Source: CAZPCZ01 sp964585225
GTDB lineage: Bacteria > Patescibacteriota > Patescibacteriia > JACPHY01
Direction: 5' to 3'
Length of the DNA stretch: 27,499 bases
Assembly (NCBI GenBank): GCA_964585225.1
Contig: CAZPCZ010000009.1
Span: 1-27,499 of the forward strand
Positions 20,847 through 27,499 of the stretch are shown here, in pieces; the stretch's first letter is position 1, and every line of letters starts with the position of its first letter. Below the pieces are notes generated by a model that made no database searches, was not told the origin of the DNA, and worked only from the letters and a program-made list of their open reading frames with translations. Position numbers and translations under genes: made by a program.

Positions 20847-20855
20847 TGGTACAAT
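20847..20855 (+). promoter_or_regulatory. Extended -10 promoter of tRNA-Leu
   Basis: TGG followed by TACAAT (20850-20855), about 11 bp before the tRNA. No good -35 is visible. Confidence 0.45.
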
Positions 20856-20865
20856 GAGCTTGTGT

Positions 20866-20948
20866 GCCGCGGTGGCGGAACGGTTTACGCGCACGACTCA
20901 AAATCGTGTGGCCGCAAGGCCATGTGGGTTCGACTCCCACCCGCGGCA
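20866..20948 (+). tRNA. tRNA-Leu (anticodon CAA)
   Basis: GCCGCGG pairs with CCGCGGC in the acceptor stem, with discriminator A at 20948. The anticodon stem CACGA/TCGTG encloses loop CTCAAAA. It has a long class II variable arm (GTGGCCGCAAGGCCATG) and a T-arm with GTTCGACTC. No CCA is encoded. It decodes UUG. Confidence 0.93.
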
Positions 20949-20968
20949 TCTCACCCTCATGAAACGGT

Positions 20969-21268
20969 ATGCCGTTTCCTCGTGCGCGAATCAATCCTGT
21001 CCTCTGGTCACCCGACCTCGCATACGTCGTCGGTCTCATCGCGACGGATGGCAACCTCTCATCAGATGGCCGGCACATCACCATACGTTCGAATGATCGA
21101 CCGATCCTCGATATCTGTCGAAAGATTCTTCAGAAACCAACGACAGCGATTGCGGAAACCCACTCGAGTGGATTTACTACAAACCTAGATCCGCGACGGC
21201 ACGAATGGTACAGAGCGTCATTGACACAGCTTTGCAAAAATTTCAAAATCCCACTGCGTATTCCATAG
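20969..21268 (+). pseudogene. Truncated LAGLIDADG homing-endonuclease-like gene
   Basis: The 99-aa frame contains the LAGLIDADG helix as LAYVVGLIATDGNLSSDGRH at about residues 17-36, followed by IRSNDRPILDICRKIL, as in bacterial LAGLIDADG family proteins. Full-length members are about twice as long with a second half-site; here the frame degenerates after about residue 65 and stops at 99. The start (ATG 20969) lacks a clear Shine-Dalgarno. It begins 21 bp after tRNA-Leu, a common integration spot, but the tRNA is not interrupted. It is most likely a decaying remnant without activity. Confidence 0.65.
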
Positions 21269-21320
21269 GTCGCAGGACTTGGGGACGCAATGAACGAACA
21301 ACGTGAGCGAATGACGGAGA

Positions 21321-21342
21321 GCCCGCCACCTGCGTGGCGGGC
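21321..21342. repeat. Intergenic GC hairpin
   Basis: GCCCGCCA-CCTGCG-TGGCGGGC. No T-run on either side. It is the same style as 1404-1418 and 22587-22616. The surrounding 21269-21374 holds nothing else I can identify. Confidence 0.6.
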
Positions 21343-21374
21343 GTGATTGCAGCGGGACACAGATTGCGCGGGAC

Positions 21375-21403
21375 TTGACGAGTTCCGATCGCTCAAGTAT
21401 GCT
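21375..21403 (+). promoter_or_regulatory. Promoter of the zinc-ribbon protein gene
   Basis: TTGACG (21375-21380), 17 bp, TATGCT (21398-21403), 45 bp before the start codon. Confidence 0.7.
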
Positions 21404-21447
21404 CTCCTCAGCACATTGTCCCCCATGAACGAGGAAGGAGTCGACCG

Positions 21448-22035
21448 ATGCGTATATTCCGAGACGAACGAGGTTCCACGTGTACCTTGGTACCGATGGA
21501 CGACCTGGAACGCTTTGGGCTCGAGCGTGTCCGCGCGCTCGGCGCCGGCACGGTGATCGACTACGCGGGGATGGACGGCGACGGCTCGAAGGATCCGTCC
21601 TTCGCCATCCACTTCACGGTGGGCGGAGAACGCCTGACCGTCCGGGGCACCGACGAGGCGAGTCGCCGCATCACCGGCGGCATCCGCGACACGTGCTACT
21701 ACGCGACCTCCGGTCTCACCTACCTCGGCACCGTCGAGGTCGACGGTTCGATGGGGTACCGGTTTGCCGGCACGCACTGTGCGCGGTGCGGATCTCCGGT
21801 CGTCACGCGCACTGCATGCGAATGGCGGGTGTGCGACGCCTGCGCCGAGACGTGCACGCACGAGTACAAGCGTGGGCTCATCCACGGTGGCGGGGTCGAC
21901 CTCGGGATCGGCAACTTCTGCCGCTCGTGCGGCCGGGGGAAGCCGGATGAACCCGACCTGCCGCTCTCGGTGCACCACGAGCTCGTCAAGGCGAAACTCT
22001 GGGAACGCGGAGTCAACGCCACGTTCCTTTCGTAG
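21448..22035 (+). CDS. Uncharacterised protein with C-terminal zinc-ribbon-like cysteines
   Basis: A 195-aa protein; GGAAGGAG lies 7 nt before the ATG. The first 105 residues form an unassigned alpha/beta region (AIHFTVGGERLTVRG). Cysteine pairs follow: CARC at 111-114, CDAC at 129-132, a single Cys at 136, and CRSCGRGK at 158-165, enough for one or two structural zinc sites. No catalytic motif or membrane segment is visible. The gene has its own promoter and terminator, so it is a monocistronic unit. Nucleic-acid binding is possible but unsupported. Confidence 0.65.
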   Translation: MRIFRDERGSTCTLVPMDDLERFGLERVRALGAGTVIDYAGMDGDGSKDPSFAIHFTVGGERLTVRGTDEASRRITGGIRDTCYYATSGLTYLGTVEVDGSMGYRFAGTHCARCGSPVVTRTACEWRVCDACAETCTHEYKRGLIHGGGVDLGIGNFCRSCGRGKPDEPDLPLSVHHELVKAKLWERGVNATFLS

Positions 22036-22045
22036 CAAACATGCC

Positions 22046-22075
22046 GACCCCCCCGGAAACCATTCCGGAGGGGTC
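22046..22075. terminator. Terminator between convergent genes
   Basis: GACCCC-x-CCGGAA-ACCA-TTCCGG-x-GGGGTC, 12 pairs with one C/A mismatch. ATTTTT follows on the plus strand seven bases later. Its design resembles the terminator at 8508-8535. Confidence 0.75.
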
Positions 22076-22098
22076 GATCACATTTTTATGCCGCAGCG

Positions 22099-22575
22099 TC
22101 ACCACAGCTTCAGGATGAGCAGGAGCACGATCACCTGGTACACGAGGCCGAATTTCATCCCGAAGTCGTAGAATGTGATGACGCGGTTGTGGTTGAACGT
22201 GTGGAACCGGTAGAAGCGACGGAAGTACGTCCGCGCGGATTTCTTGATGACCTGCGCGTACTCAGTGAGACCGACGACCACGTCGGGGAGTACGCCCGCG
22301 AGCGCGCCGAGGAATGCATGGAACGGTCGATCGAACCGGCCGGTGAGGATCGCACCGTACATGAGCGCGAGCGCCGCGACGACATCCGCAACGATCATGA
22401 GCGTGTACGCCCTGGCCGCCCGCCCATGCTTCGCACGATGTCCGAACCCGCGGTCCCCGTGCGGGAACATGTCGAGCGGGAAATGCGTGAGGAAACCGAA
22501 CGCGAATGCGCTCGGGTAGCTCGGCGAGAGCTCACCAGCAAGCGCACCAGCGGCAGCGTGGAGAGTGATGAACAC
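22099..22575 (-). CDS. Small multispanning membrane protein, DUF457/YdjM-like hydrolase pattern
   Basis: A 158-aa protein with about four membrane segments. The N-terminal part LHAAAGALAGELSPSY followed by FLTHFPLDMFPHGDRG has the H...H-x-x-x-D...PH-x-D arrangement. This is seen in membrane-bound metal-dependent hydrolase-like (DUF457/YdjM) proteins, where the His and Asp residues could bind a metal. The rest is hydrophobic, with a basic loop FNHNRVITF. The function in this lineage is unknown. Confidence 0.65.
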   Translation of the reverse strand: MFITLHAAAGALAGELSPSYPSAFAFGFLTHFPLDMFPHGDRGFGHRAKHGRAARAYTLMIVADVVAALALMYGAILTGRFDRPFHAFLGALAGVLPDVVVGLTEYAQVIKKSARTYFRRFYRFHTFNHNRVITFYDFGMKFGLVYQVIVLLLILKLW

Positions 22576-22586
22576 ACGGAGATTTC

Positions 22587-22616
22587 TCCGCCAAAGGCGG
22601 ATCCGCCTCTGGCGGA
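22587..22616. repeat. Nested CCGCC/GGCGG palindromes
   Basis: TCCGCC-AAA-GGCGGA directly joined to TCCGCC-TCT-GGCGGA; the whole 30 bp is itself nearly palindromic around GGATCC. Confidence 0.8.
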
Positions 22617-22639
22617 AAATTTCAGATTACAGATACAAA

Positions 22640-22711
22640 TACCGGGGGCGAGAATTGAACTCGCAACAAGCGGATTATGATCCCGCTGCTCTACCATTGA
22701 GCTACCCCGGC
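22640..22711 (-). tRNA. tRNA with CAU anticodon (elongator Met, or Ile2)
   Basis: On the minus strand the acceptor GCCGGGG pairs with CCCCGGT (first pair G-T), with discriminator A. The D-arm is GCTCAATGGTAGAGC. The anticodon stem GCGGG/TCCGC encloses loop ATCATAA, and the T-arm is GCGAG-TTCAATT-CTCGC. No CCA is encoded. Met versus lysidine-modified Ile cannot be decided by eye. Confidence 0.9.
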
Positions 22712-22753
22712 CCAGAATCTCATTGTGGCAGATTGCGACCTGCATCGCAATGC

Positions 22754-22783
22754 TTGACTCGGACTCCGAGGTCCGCGTACGAT
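22754..22783 (+). promoter_or_regulatory. Promoter upstream of the initiator tRNA
   Basis: TTGACT (22754-22759), 18 bp, TACGAT (22778-22783). The transcript would run about 190 nt before reaching the tRNA. Confidence 0.55.
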
Positions 22784-22983
22784 GGAAACGCTGACCGGGA
22801 GACCCATTCGGCGGCGTATCTTCGCTTCGCTCGCGCTCCGCTCGATACCCCGCGTCTTCGCTCGGTCAACCGCGGGCTATCGCCCGCTCGCCATCACGCC
22901 ACGGAGCCGTCGTCCGAGCAAGCTCGGCCGCCGTCTCCGCGTCGCGATGGCGACGGCTTCGCCGCGCACGACTCTCGGCTCAT
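22784..22983 (+). other. Long transcribed leader before the initiator tRNA, no gene seen
   Basis: Low-complexity GC-rich DNA with repeated TTCGCT/GCTCG words and several hairpins, for example CGGGC-TAT-CGCCCG and CCGAGC-AA-GCTCGG. No coding frame looks real. Confidence 0.4.
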
Positions 22984-23055
22984 AGCGGGGTAGAGCAATG
23001 GCAGCTCGCCAGGCCCATAACCTGGAGGTTCCCGGTTCGAGTCCGGGCCCCGCAA
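22984..23055 (+). tRNA. Initiator tRNA-fMet (CAU) with C33
   Basis: Acceptor residues 2-7 GCGGGG pair with CCCCGC, while position 1 (A) and position 72 (A) cannot pair, the mismatch hallmark of bacterial initiators. The D-arm is GAGC-AATGGCA-GCTC. The anticodon stem CCAGG/CCTGG gives two of the usual three G-C pairs next to the loop. The loop is CCCATAA, so position 33 is C instead of the near-universal U. The T-arm is CCCGG-TTCGAGT-CCGGG. No CCA is encoded. Confidence 0.88.
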
Positions 23056-23091
23056 GGAAATGCGCTCCGATAGACATCGGAGCGCATTTCC
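23056..23091. terminator. Terminator shared by tRNA-fMet and dedA
   Basis: GGAAATGCGCTCCGAT-AGAC-ATCGGAGCGCATTTCC, a perfect 16-bp stem between the tRNA end and the dedA stop codon. In each direction the stem ends in TTTCC. Confidence 0.85.
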
Positions 23092-23733
23092 TTATCGCCG
23101 CCGAAAACATCGACGCACCGCTGCGCGGCACATGGCCGCGACCCTCACGCGATCCTCACGATTCCGCAGCACGTGGATGATCCCCGGTGAAATGGAGAGG
23201 AGGATGATGAGGAGGATGATCGGGAGGAGGTACTGATCGACGCCGGGAATGGAACGACCAAGAGAGTAGCCGATGAACGGAATCCCCACCGCCCACAACC
23301 CCGCACCGACGATGTTGTATGTGAGGAACCGACGGTACCGCATGCGGCCGACGCCTGCGAGGATCGGCACGAACGTCCGCGCGAACGGGACGAATCGAGC
23401 GAGAACGACTGCCTTCGGCCCATGTCGTTCGTAGAAACGCTGCGCCCGCGTGAGGTGGTCACGGTGGAAGAGCAGCGAGTCCTCCCGCGAGAAAATCCGC
23501 GGGCCCACCCGCACACCGAACGCGTAGCCAATGCCATCGCCGACAACCGCAGCGACTCCGCAGAGCGCGATGAGGAGGCGAATGTCGAACACGCCCTGCG
23601 ACGAGAGAAAGCCCGCGGTGAAGAGCAACGAGTCCCCCGGCAGGAAGAATCCGATGAGCAATCCGGTTTCCGCGAAGATCACCGCGGTGATCCCGACGTA
23701 GCCGAAGCCGATGATGATGTCGACGAGTCCCAT
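23092..23733 (-). CDS. dedA: DedA-family membrane protein
   Basis: A 213-aa protein from the ATG at 23733 (21 bases after an alternative start at 23754). DedA motifs are present: FAETGLLIGFFLPGDSLLF (about 22-40), then VGDGIGYAFG. The amphipathic re-entrant segment is ARFVPFARTFVPILAGVGRM, followed by YNIVGAGLWA. Proteins of this family act in undecaprenyl-phosphate or phospholipid recycling across the membrane, fitting the carboxypeptidase gene it follows. The start lies 55 nt inside the end of that gene, so the two are coupled. The C-terminus is very basic. Confidence 0.9.
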   Translation of the reverse strand: MGLVDIIIGFGYVGITAVIFAETGLLIGFFLPGDSLLFTAGFLSSQGVFDIRLLIALCGVAAVVGDGIGYAFGVRVGPRIFSREDSLLFHRDHLTRAQRFYERHGPKAVVLARFVPFARTFVPILAGVGRMRYRRFLTYNIVGAGLWAVGIPFIGYSLGRSIPGVDQYLLPIILLIILLSISPGIIHVLRNREDRVRVAAMCRAAVRRCFRRR

Positions 23734-24683
23734 ACGTAGTTCCGGAAGGTCCAATCCGCGAGCAGGCGCGTGTCGCGGAAACGATCGTCATGGCTCGCGC
23801 TCCCGAGTACGACGATCACGACCTTGTGCCCGTCACGCTCGACGGCGAGGGCGAGATTGTACCCCGATTCGTCGAGGTACCCGGTCTTGCCGCCGGCAAT
23901 GCGGAACGCGTGCGGTATCCCATCACCCAGGAGCAGGTTCGTCGCCTGAATTGGAATCCGCACGGAAAAGAAACCTGAAGTCTTTTTTGGACGCTGGACG
24001 GTGATCGTCGCGTTTGGCATCCGCAGACGCCGAGCGATCTCATCCTCCCGCATCGCCGCGGCGAGGAGACGGACGACGTCAATCGCCGTGCCGCGATTTT
24101 CCGGTGAAAGGCCGGCGGGATCAACGATATGCGGCGATGGTACCCCCAACGAACTGGCAGTGGATCGCATCTCCGCGAGAAACCACCCCTCGAGCGCCTC
24201 GAGGTGGCGCGCGAGCGCGTTCGCCGCCACGTTGTCTGATCGTACGAGCGCGGCCGTGAGGAGGTCACCGACGATGACACGGTCCCCAACCGCGAGCACG
24301 GTGTGGCGCTCCGTCGGATCTGCTGGTACGTCGGCGGTCTCGATGAGCACCGACTCGTCCCAACGCGGGCGCTGCCGCACCGCGGTGAACGCCGTGAGGA
24401 GCTTCGTGATCGACGCGAGCGACCGCACCGCGTACGGGCGCTTTCCCCAAAGGACGGTGCCAGACGCAACGTCAATCACCACAGCGCTCTCAGCGGTGAT
24501 CACGGGACCAAGTTCCTCGACTGCACCAATCGCGGTGCCGACCTTTGTCGGTATCGGTGCCGTCGCCGTAATGATGGAAGCCTCGGGCGTGGTGACCGTC
24601 GCCACCTGGATGTTCGCGAGCATTGTGTGCGGCGCAGACGCCTGGACGGCGATGAAGAGCACCGCGAGGAGTACGACGTTCAT
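23679..24683 (-). CDS. D-alanyl-D-alanine carboxypeptidase (peptidase S11 / low-molecular-weight PBP)
   Basis: A 334-aa protein with an N-terminal hydrophobic signal or anchor (NVVLLAVLFIAVQASA). The penicillin-binding active site is complete: SITK (catalytic Ser and Lys, near residues 90-93), SDN (near 148-150) and KTG in GGKTGYLDESGYNLAL. It trims peptidoglycan stem peptides outside the membrane. The start codon overlaps the scpB stop as ATGA, and the 3' end overlaps dedA, so it belongs to one tight operon. No C-terminal PBP5 domain is seen; the last 15 residues are low-complexity, imposed by the overlap with dedA. Confidence 0.93.
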   Translation of the reverse strand: MNVVLLAVLFIAVQASAPHTMLANIQVATVTTPEASIITATAPIPTKVGTAIGAVEELGPVITAESAVVIDVASGTVLWGKRPYAVRSLASITKLLTAFTAVRQRPRWDESVLIETADVPADPTERHTVLAVGDRVIVGDLLTAALVRSDNVAANALARHLEALEGWFLAEMRSTASSLGVPSPHIVDPAGLSPENRGTAIDVVRLLAAAMREDEIARRLRMPNATITVQRPKKTSGFFSVRIPIQATNLLLGDGIPHAFRIAGGKTGYLDESGYNLALAVERDGHKVVIVVLGSASHDDRFRDTRLLADWTFRNYVWDSSTSSSASATSGSPR

Positions 24684-25282
24684 ACCGCCGGCGGCGCCAC
24701 CTGCTCCCCACCACCCCCGCCGCTCGCGTGTTGCAAGAACTGCGTGATGATCTCGCTCCCATGCAAGCGCTCGTAGTCCGGTAACGCGCGAACATCAACG
24801 AGGCCGAGGTGACGGAGGAAGTCCATCGAGATCGTATAGGCATCCTCGTGCTTCTGCGCATCGCGCCGCTCCTCGACGAGCCCGCGGATGAGGAGGTTCC
24901 GCAGGATGAGCCCGCAGTGGACGCCGCGGATCTGCTCGAGCTCTGCCTTCGTGATCGGCCCGCGGTACGCGATGACCGTCAAGGCTTCGAGCTGCGGTCG
25001 GGTGAGCTCGCTCCGGGTCTCGTCCTTCACGAACGCCTCCGCGACCTCGTGGAGGTCCGCATGGGTGACGAGCTGGACCTCCTCGCCGACCATCGCGACG
25101 GCGGTGCCGCCGCCACGCGCGTTCCACGTCGTTTGGAATGCGTCGATGGCGGACCGCGCGGTGCGCTGGTCACATCCGAGGAGCTCCGCGACCTTCCGAA
25201 CCGAGAGCGGCTTCCCGGCGAGGAACAGGAGTGCCTCGATCGCGCGGTGGAGATCAATGATGGACGCCGGTTGTTTCGACAT
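24680..25282 (-). CDS. scpB: ScpB, segregation and condensation protein B
   Basis: A 200-aa protein from the ATG at 25282; an upstream in-frame start at 25333 would add 17 residues lying in scpA. Two winged-helix domains are visible: IIDLHRAIEALLFLAGKPLS at the N-terminus, and LTRPQLEALTVIAYRGPITK then EQIRGVHCGLILRNLLIRGL in the second, the family's most conserved part. ScpB binds ScpA and with it forms the kleisin subcomplex of SMC. It overlaps the end of scpA by 29 nt. The C-terminus ends in a Gly-rich tail. Confidence 0.92.
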   Translation of the reverse strand: MSKQPASIIDLHRAIEALLFLAGKPLSVRKVAELLGCDQRTARSAIDAFQTTWNARGGGTAVAMVGEEVQLVTHADLHEVAEAFVKDETRSELTRPQLEALTVIAYRGPITKAELEQIRGVHCGLILRNLLIRGLVEERRDAQKHEDAYTISMDFLRHLGLVDVRALPDYERLHGSEIITQFLQHASGGGGGEQVAPPAV

Positions 25283-25991
25283 AGGGCGGCGGTGTGGTAA
25301 TTTTCGCGATGCGAATGGGTGCGAATCGCGCATCCTGCTCCGCGTCGATGATCTGCCGCTTCACGAGCTCGAGGATCGCGAGAAAACTCACGATCGCCTC
25401 ATCTCGCCCGCGGCGCCCGTGGAGGACCTCATCGAACGTCGTCTTCGGCTGCTCCGTGATGAGTCGTCGGATCTCCGTAATGCGATCATCGATCGAGATG
25501 ACCCGCCCGACGACCGCGCGTGGGATGCGCACGATCGGTTCGAGCTCAGCGACGATGTGCGTGAGCGCCGCATGGAGCACCTCGACGGTACAGTTCGGAG
25601 GCGGAATGAACGTCGGTACGGCGATCGGCGCGCGCTCCGTCGGGTAGCAAGTCATCCCAGATGTGTACCGTGCCTCGAGGAGCCGAGATGCATCAACGAA
25701 CGCACGGTAGATGCGGAGCTGATCCGCGAGCCCCGTCGCATCGGTCTCCGCCTCGCCAACCGCCCCAGGCACGAGGAGGAGGGATTTGAGGTACAGGAGC
25801 TTCGCTGCGACGATGAGGAAATCCGCAACGTCTTCTGGCGAGCGATCCTCCACCTGCTTCAGGTGTGCGAGGTACTCCTCGCACACGCGCGCGAGCGCGA
25901 TCGTCGTAATATCGACCTCCTCCTGCTCGATGAGGCGCAGGAGGAGGTCGAGCGGGCCTTCGAATTGATCGAGGGTGACGGTGTGGGGCAT
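25254..25991 (-). CDS. scpA: ScpA, kleisin subunit of the SMC condensin complex
   Basis: A 245-aa protein. The N-terminal kleisin signature DQFEGPLDLLLRLIEQEEVD (residues 8-27) is followed by ITTIALARVCEEYL and EDVADFLIVAAKLLYLKS, the SMC-neck-binding helices. The C-terminal winged helix shows FDEVLHGRRGRDEAIVSFLA then ILELVKRQIIDAEQ. It bridges the SMC heads and recruits ScpB, encoded next. The gene begins 5 bp after the YbaK-like gene. Confidence 0.94.
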   Translation of the reverse strand: MPHTVTLDQFEGPLDLLLRLIEQEEVDITTIALARVCEEYLAHLKQVEDRSPEDVADFLIVAAKLLYLKSLLLVPGAVGEAETDATGLADQLRIYRAFVDASRLLEARYTSGMTCYPTERAPIAVPTFIPPPNCTVEVLHAALTHIVAELEPIVRIPRAVVGRVISIDDRITEIRRLITEQPKTTFDEVLHGRRGRDEAIVSFLAILELVKRQIIDAEQDARFAPIRIAKITTPPPYVETTGVHH

Positions 25992-25996
25992 CGTGA

Positions 25997-26491
25997 CTAT
26001 TTCTTCGCCGGCTTCTTCGGCTTCCCACCCTTCTTCTCTGCGAACGCGCCGAGGATTGGCGACTCCATCTTCACGAAATCCTTCGCCTTCATCCCGATGG
26101 ATTCCGTGAGGCTCCCAGCGCGAACGATGATGTCGCCCGCCTTCGCGAAACCCTGCTCGAGCGCAACCTCGACGCCGAGGAGCGACCCGAATGGTGGGGT
26201 CGTCCCGGGCATCACCTTGAGCCGCTTGATCGCCGCCTCCGGAGAAATGGACACCGCCTTCGCCTTGAGCAGCTTCGCGAGCTTCTTGAGGTCAAGCCGC
26301 GCGCTCGCCGGGAGGACGACGAGGACGTACCGTCGGTCTGCGTGCACGAGCAACGTCTTCGCGACCTTCTCGAGTTTTTCCCCGAGCGTCGTCGCGAGGT
26401 CGTACGCAGTGAACACCGTCTTGTGCGGGAGCACGCGGTACTTCGCCTTATGTTTCGCAAGCGCGTTGAGGAGCCGCTTGGGGATGGCCAT
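25997..26491 (-). CDS. YbaK/EbsC-family aminoacyl-tRNA deacylase
   Basis: A 164-aa protein with the YbaK/ProX fold: YRVLPHKTVFTAYDLA at the start, then KTLLVHADRRYVLVVLPA with the conserved lysine of the editing pocket. PGTTPPFGSLLGVEV forms the substrate loop (family G-x-x-x-P-F/G). A Lys/Pro-rich tail follows. Members hydrolyse mischarged aminoacyl-tRNAs such as Ala- or Cys-tRNA-Pro in trans. The gene is tightly packed between the winged-helix gene (3-nt gap) and scpA (5-nt gap). The exact substrate is not deducible. Confidence 0.85.
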   Translation of the reverse strand: MAIPKRLLNALAKHKAKYRVLPHKTVFTAYDLATTLGEKLEKVAKTLLVHADRRYVLVVLPASARLDLKKLAKLLKAKAVSISPEAAIKRLKVMPGTTPPFGSLLGVEVALEQGFAKAGDIIVRAGSLTESIGMKAKDFVKMESPILGAFAEKKGGKPKKPAKK

Positions 26492-26494
26492 ACG

Positions 26495-26815
26495 TTACTT
26501 CTTCAATGGTAATGTCTGCTGGGTGCCGGATACGACGCGCGCGACCCGTCGCCCCTCCGGCGTCAGTCGCACTGCGTGGATGAACCACTTCTCCTTCGTT
26601 CGTACGCCATGCCCGACGAGGAACCCGCGGTCAATCATCCGCTCGAGCGCCTTCGTCACGACGTCAACGACATCTTTCGCGTGGCTGGCCTCTCGTTTCT
26701 CCAATTCATGGAATCGCCTCCGTTCGACCCGCCCGCGCAGTGGGTAGCAGGACCGAAGAATCGCTTTCTGGAGCCGAGAAAGGCGTAGTGCGGACACACT
26801 GCCAGCGTACCACAA
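26495..26815 (-). CDS. Small winged-helix protein
   Basis: A 106-aa protein. LRLSRLQKAILRSCYPLRGR is followed by a probable recognition region with VVDVVTKALERMIDRGFLVG and the wing KEKWFIHAVRLTPEGRRVAR, the pattern of MarR/PadR-like winged helices. It starts at TTG (26815) next to the ATPase stop; a GTG at 26797 is equally possible and no Shine-Dalgarno decides. Position at the head of the Scp operon would suit a regulator, but no target is visible. Confidence 0.65.
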   Translation of the reverse strand: MWYAGSVSALRLSRLQKAILRSCYPLRGRVERRRFHELEKREASHAKDVVDVVTKALERMIDRGFLVGHGVRTKEKWFIHAVRLTPEGRRVARVVSGTQQTLPLKK

Positions 26816-27499
26816 CTAGGCATGATCAGGCCACCGATGCAATTTCCTCTTCCCTCTTCCCTCTTCCCTCTTCCCTCGAAATCCCGCCTTCACCACCTCA
26901 ATGGCGGCGAGCTCGACGACGCCGATCGCGGCGATGGTGCCCCACCCCCATGCCGGGAGTGGCACGGTGCGAAGGAGCGGCTGGAGCGAGGATGCGGCGA
27001 GCCCGGAGACGAGCAAGATCGCGGCGACGGCGACCGCGATGAGGAGGTGCGGATTCGCAAACGGGCGTGAACGCCAGATCGGCTCACGGAAGCTCCGGAT
27101 ACCGAAGACGAACACGAGCGCGTTAATCCCGAGGCCGCCGAAGATGATCGTCCGCGTGAGCGAAAGGTCGTACCCCGTAGCGAGCAGCGTGAGTGCGACG
27201 GCGAGGAGCACGATGTCGCTCACGATCCCTACCCCGAAGATGAGCGTCCGGAGTTCCCGCGAGAGGAGCGGTTCGCCTCGTGGACGCGGCGGCTCCGCCA
27301 TCACCCCGCGCTCGGCGGGTTCGAACGCGAGCGCGGCAGCCGGCAGGAGGTCCTCGACGAGGTTCACCCACAGGATCTGCGCCGGGAGGATCGGGACCGG
27401 CACGCCGAGCGCGAGCGCGCCGCCAACGAGGACGACCTCACTGAAGCTCGACATGAGGAGGTACGCCGTCACCTTGCGGAGGTTGTCCCAGATGACGCG
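26816..27499 (-). CDS. Cation-transporting P-type ATPase, C-terminal part (5' end beyond the window)
   Basis: The frame is open to the right edge; the first visible residues RVIWDNLRKVTAYLL match the M5 entry of P2-type (Ca2+, Na+/K+-like) ATPases. VPILPAQILWVNLVEDLLPA is the M6 ion-site signature with N and D ligands. Six membrane segments of the Cation_ATPase_C domain follow. The phosphorylation and nucleotide domains lie outside the window. The C-terminal tail GFRGKREEGRGKRK is encoded by a 7-bp tandem repeat, so it may be a neutral extension. The specific ion cannot be assigned. Confidence 0.9.
   Translation of the reverse strand, partial: RVIWDNLRKVTAYLLMSSFSEVVLVGGALALGVPVPILPAQILWVNLVEDLLPAAALAFEPAERGVMAEPPRPRGEPLLSRELRTLIFGVGIVSDIVLLAVALTLLATGYDLSLTRTIIFGGLGINALVFVFGIRSFREPIWRSRPFANPHLLIAVAVAAILLVSGLAASSLQPLLRTVPLPAWGWGTIAAIGVVELAAIEVVKAGFRGKREEGRGKRKLHRWPDHA
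26844..26877. repeat. TTCCCTC heptanucleotide tandem repeat
   Basis: About four and a half copies of TTCCCTC (on plus) within the 3' end of the P-type ATPase gene; translated on minus as a basic Gly/Arg/Lys tail. Confidence 0.85.

Noticed and set aside
1..27499. CRISPR arrays and insertion sequences
   Set aside because: No regularly spaced identical repeats and no transposase motif were seen; repeats present are isolated palindromes.

Overview
The window most likely comes from a GC-rich member of the Candidate Phyla Radiation (Patescibacteria); an Uhrbacteria-like lineage is a guess. The reasons are very short intergenic spaces, a RelA/SpoT protein ending after its TGS domain, tRNAs without an encoded CCA, many soluble proteins of no recognisable family, and intergenic palindromes of the CCGCC-nnn-GGCGG type. 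Nothing here is a phage or a CRISPR array.

Layout. 1-1262 (minus) is an AT-richer AbiEi/AbiEii type IV toxin-antitoxin pair, cut by the left edge. 1575-2277 (minus) is an ATPase-fold plus STAS-like pair broken by a 100-N scaffold gap whose flanks are the same 55 bp. 2334-4836 (minus) is a radical SAM protein coupled to an O-antigen-ligase-like membrane protein. 4946-5638 (plus) is an M48 lipoprotein protease. 5682-10363 (minus) holds an 882-aa lipoprotein with MopE-type Asp/Cys repeats and a secreted TPR protein. 10678-11823 (minus) is an unrecognised protein.

11952-17408 (plus) is a run of separately promoted genes of unknown function. It opens with a clear SAM-I (S-box) riboswitch and its terminator in front of an unrecognised gene. 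Next come a second unrecognised gene, a DUF5678-HAD fusion, and a protein that looks like a divergent RelA/SpoT synthetase, directly upstream of the ordinary Rel at 17499-19052. parB and parA (minus) follow, separated by an AT-rich inverted repeat.

The right part carries tRNA-Leu(CAA) with a LAGLIDADG remnant beside it, a zinc-ribbon protein, a small membrane protein, a CAU tRNA (minus) and an initiator-type tRNA (plus) with an unusual C33. A tight minus-strand operon then runs from a P-type ATPase (cut by the right edge) through a winged-helix protein, a YbaK-like deacylase, ScpA, ScpB, a D-Ala-D-Ala carboxypeptidase and DedA. It combines housekeeping functions: chromosome condensation, cell wall, translation quality control and ion transport.

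Promoters follow one pattern, TTGAC(A/G/C) - 17 or 18 bp - TAnnnT, often TAC(A/G)GT. I used it to choose several starts. All family calls are from reading motifs by eye; no search was run.
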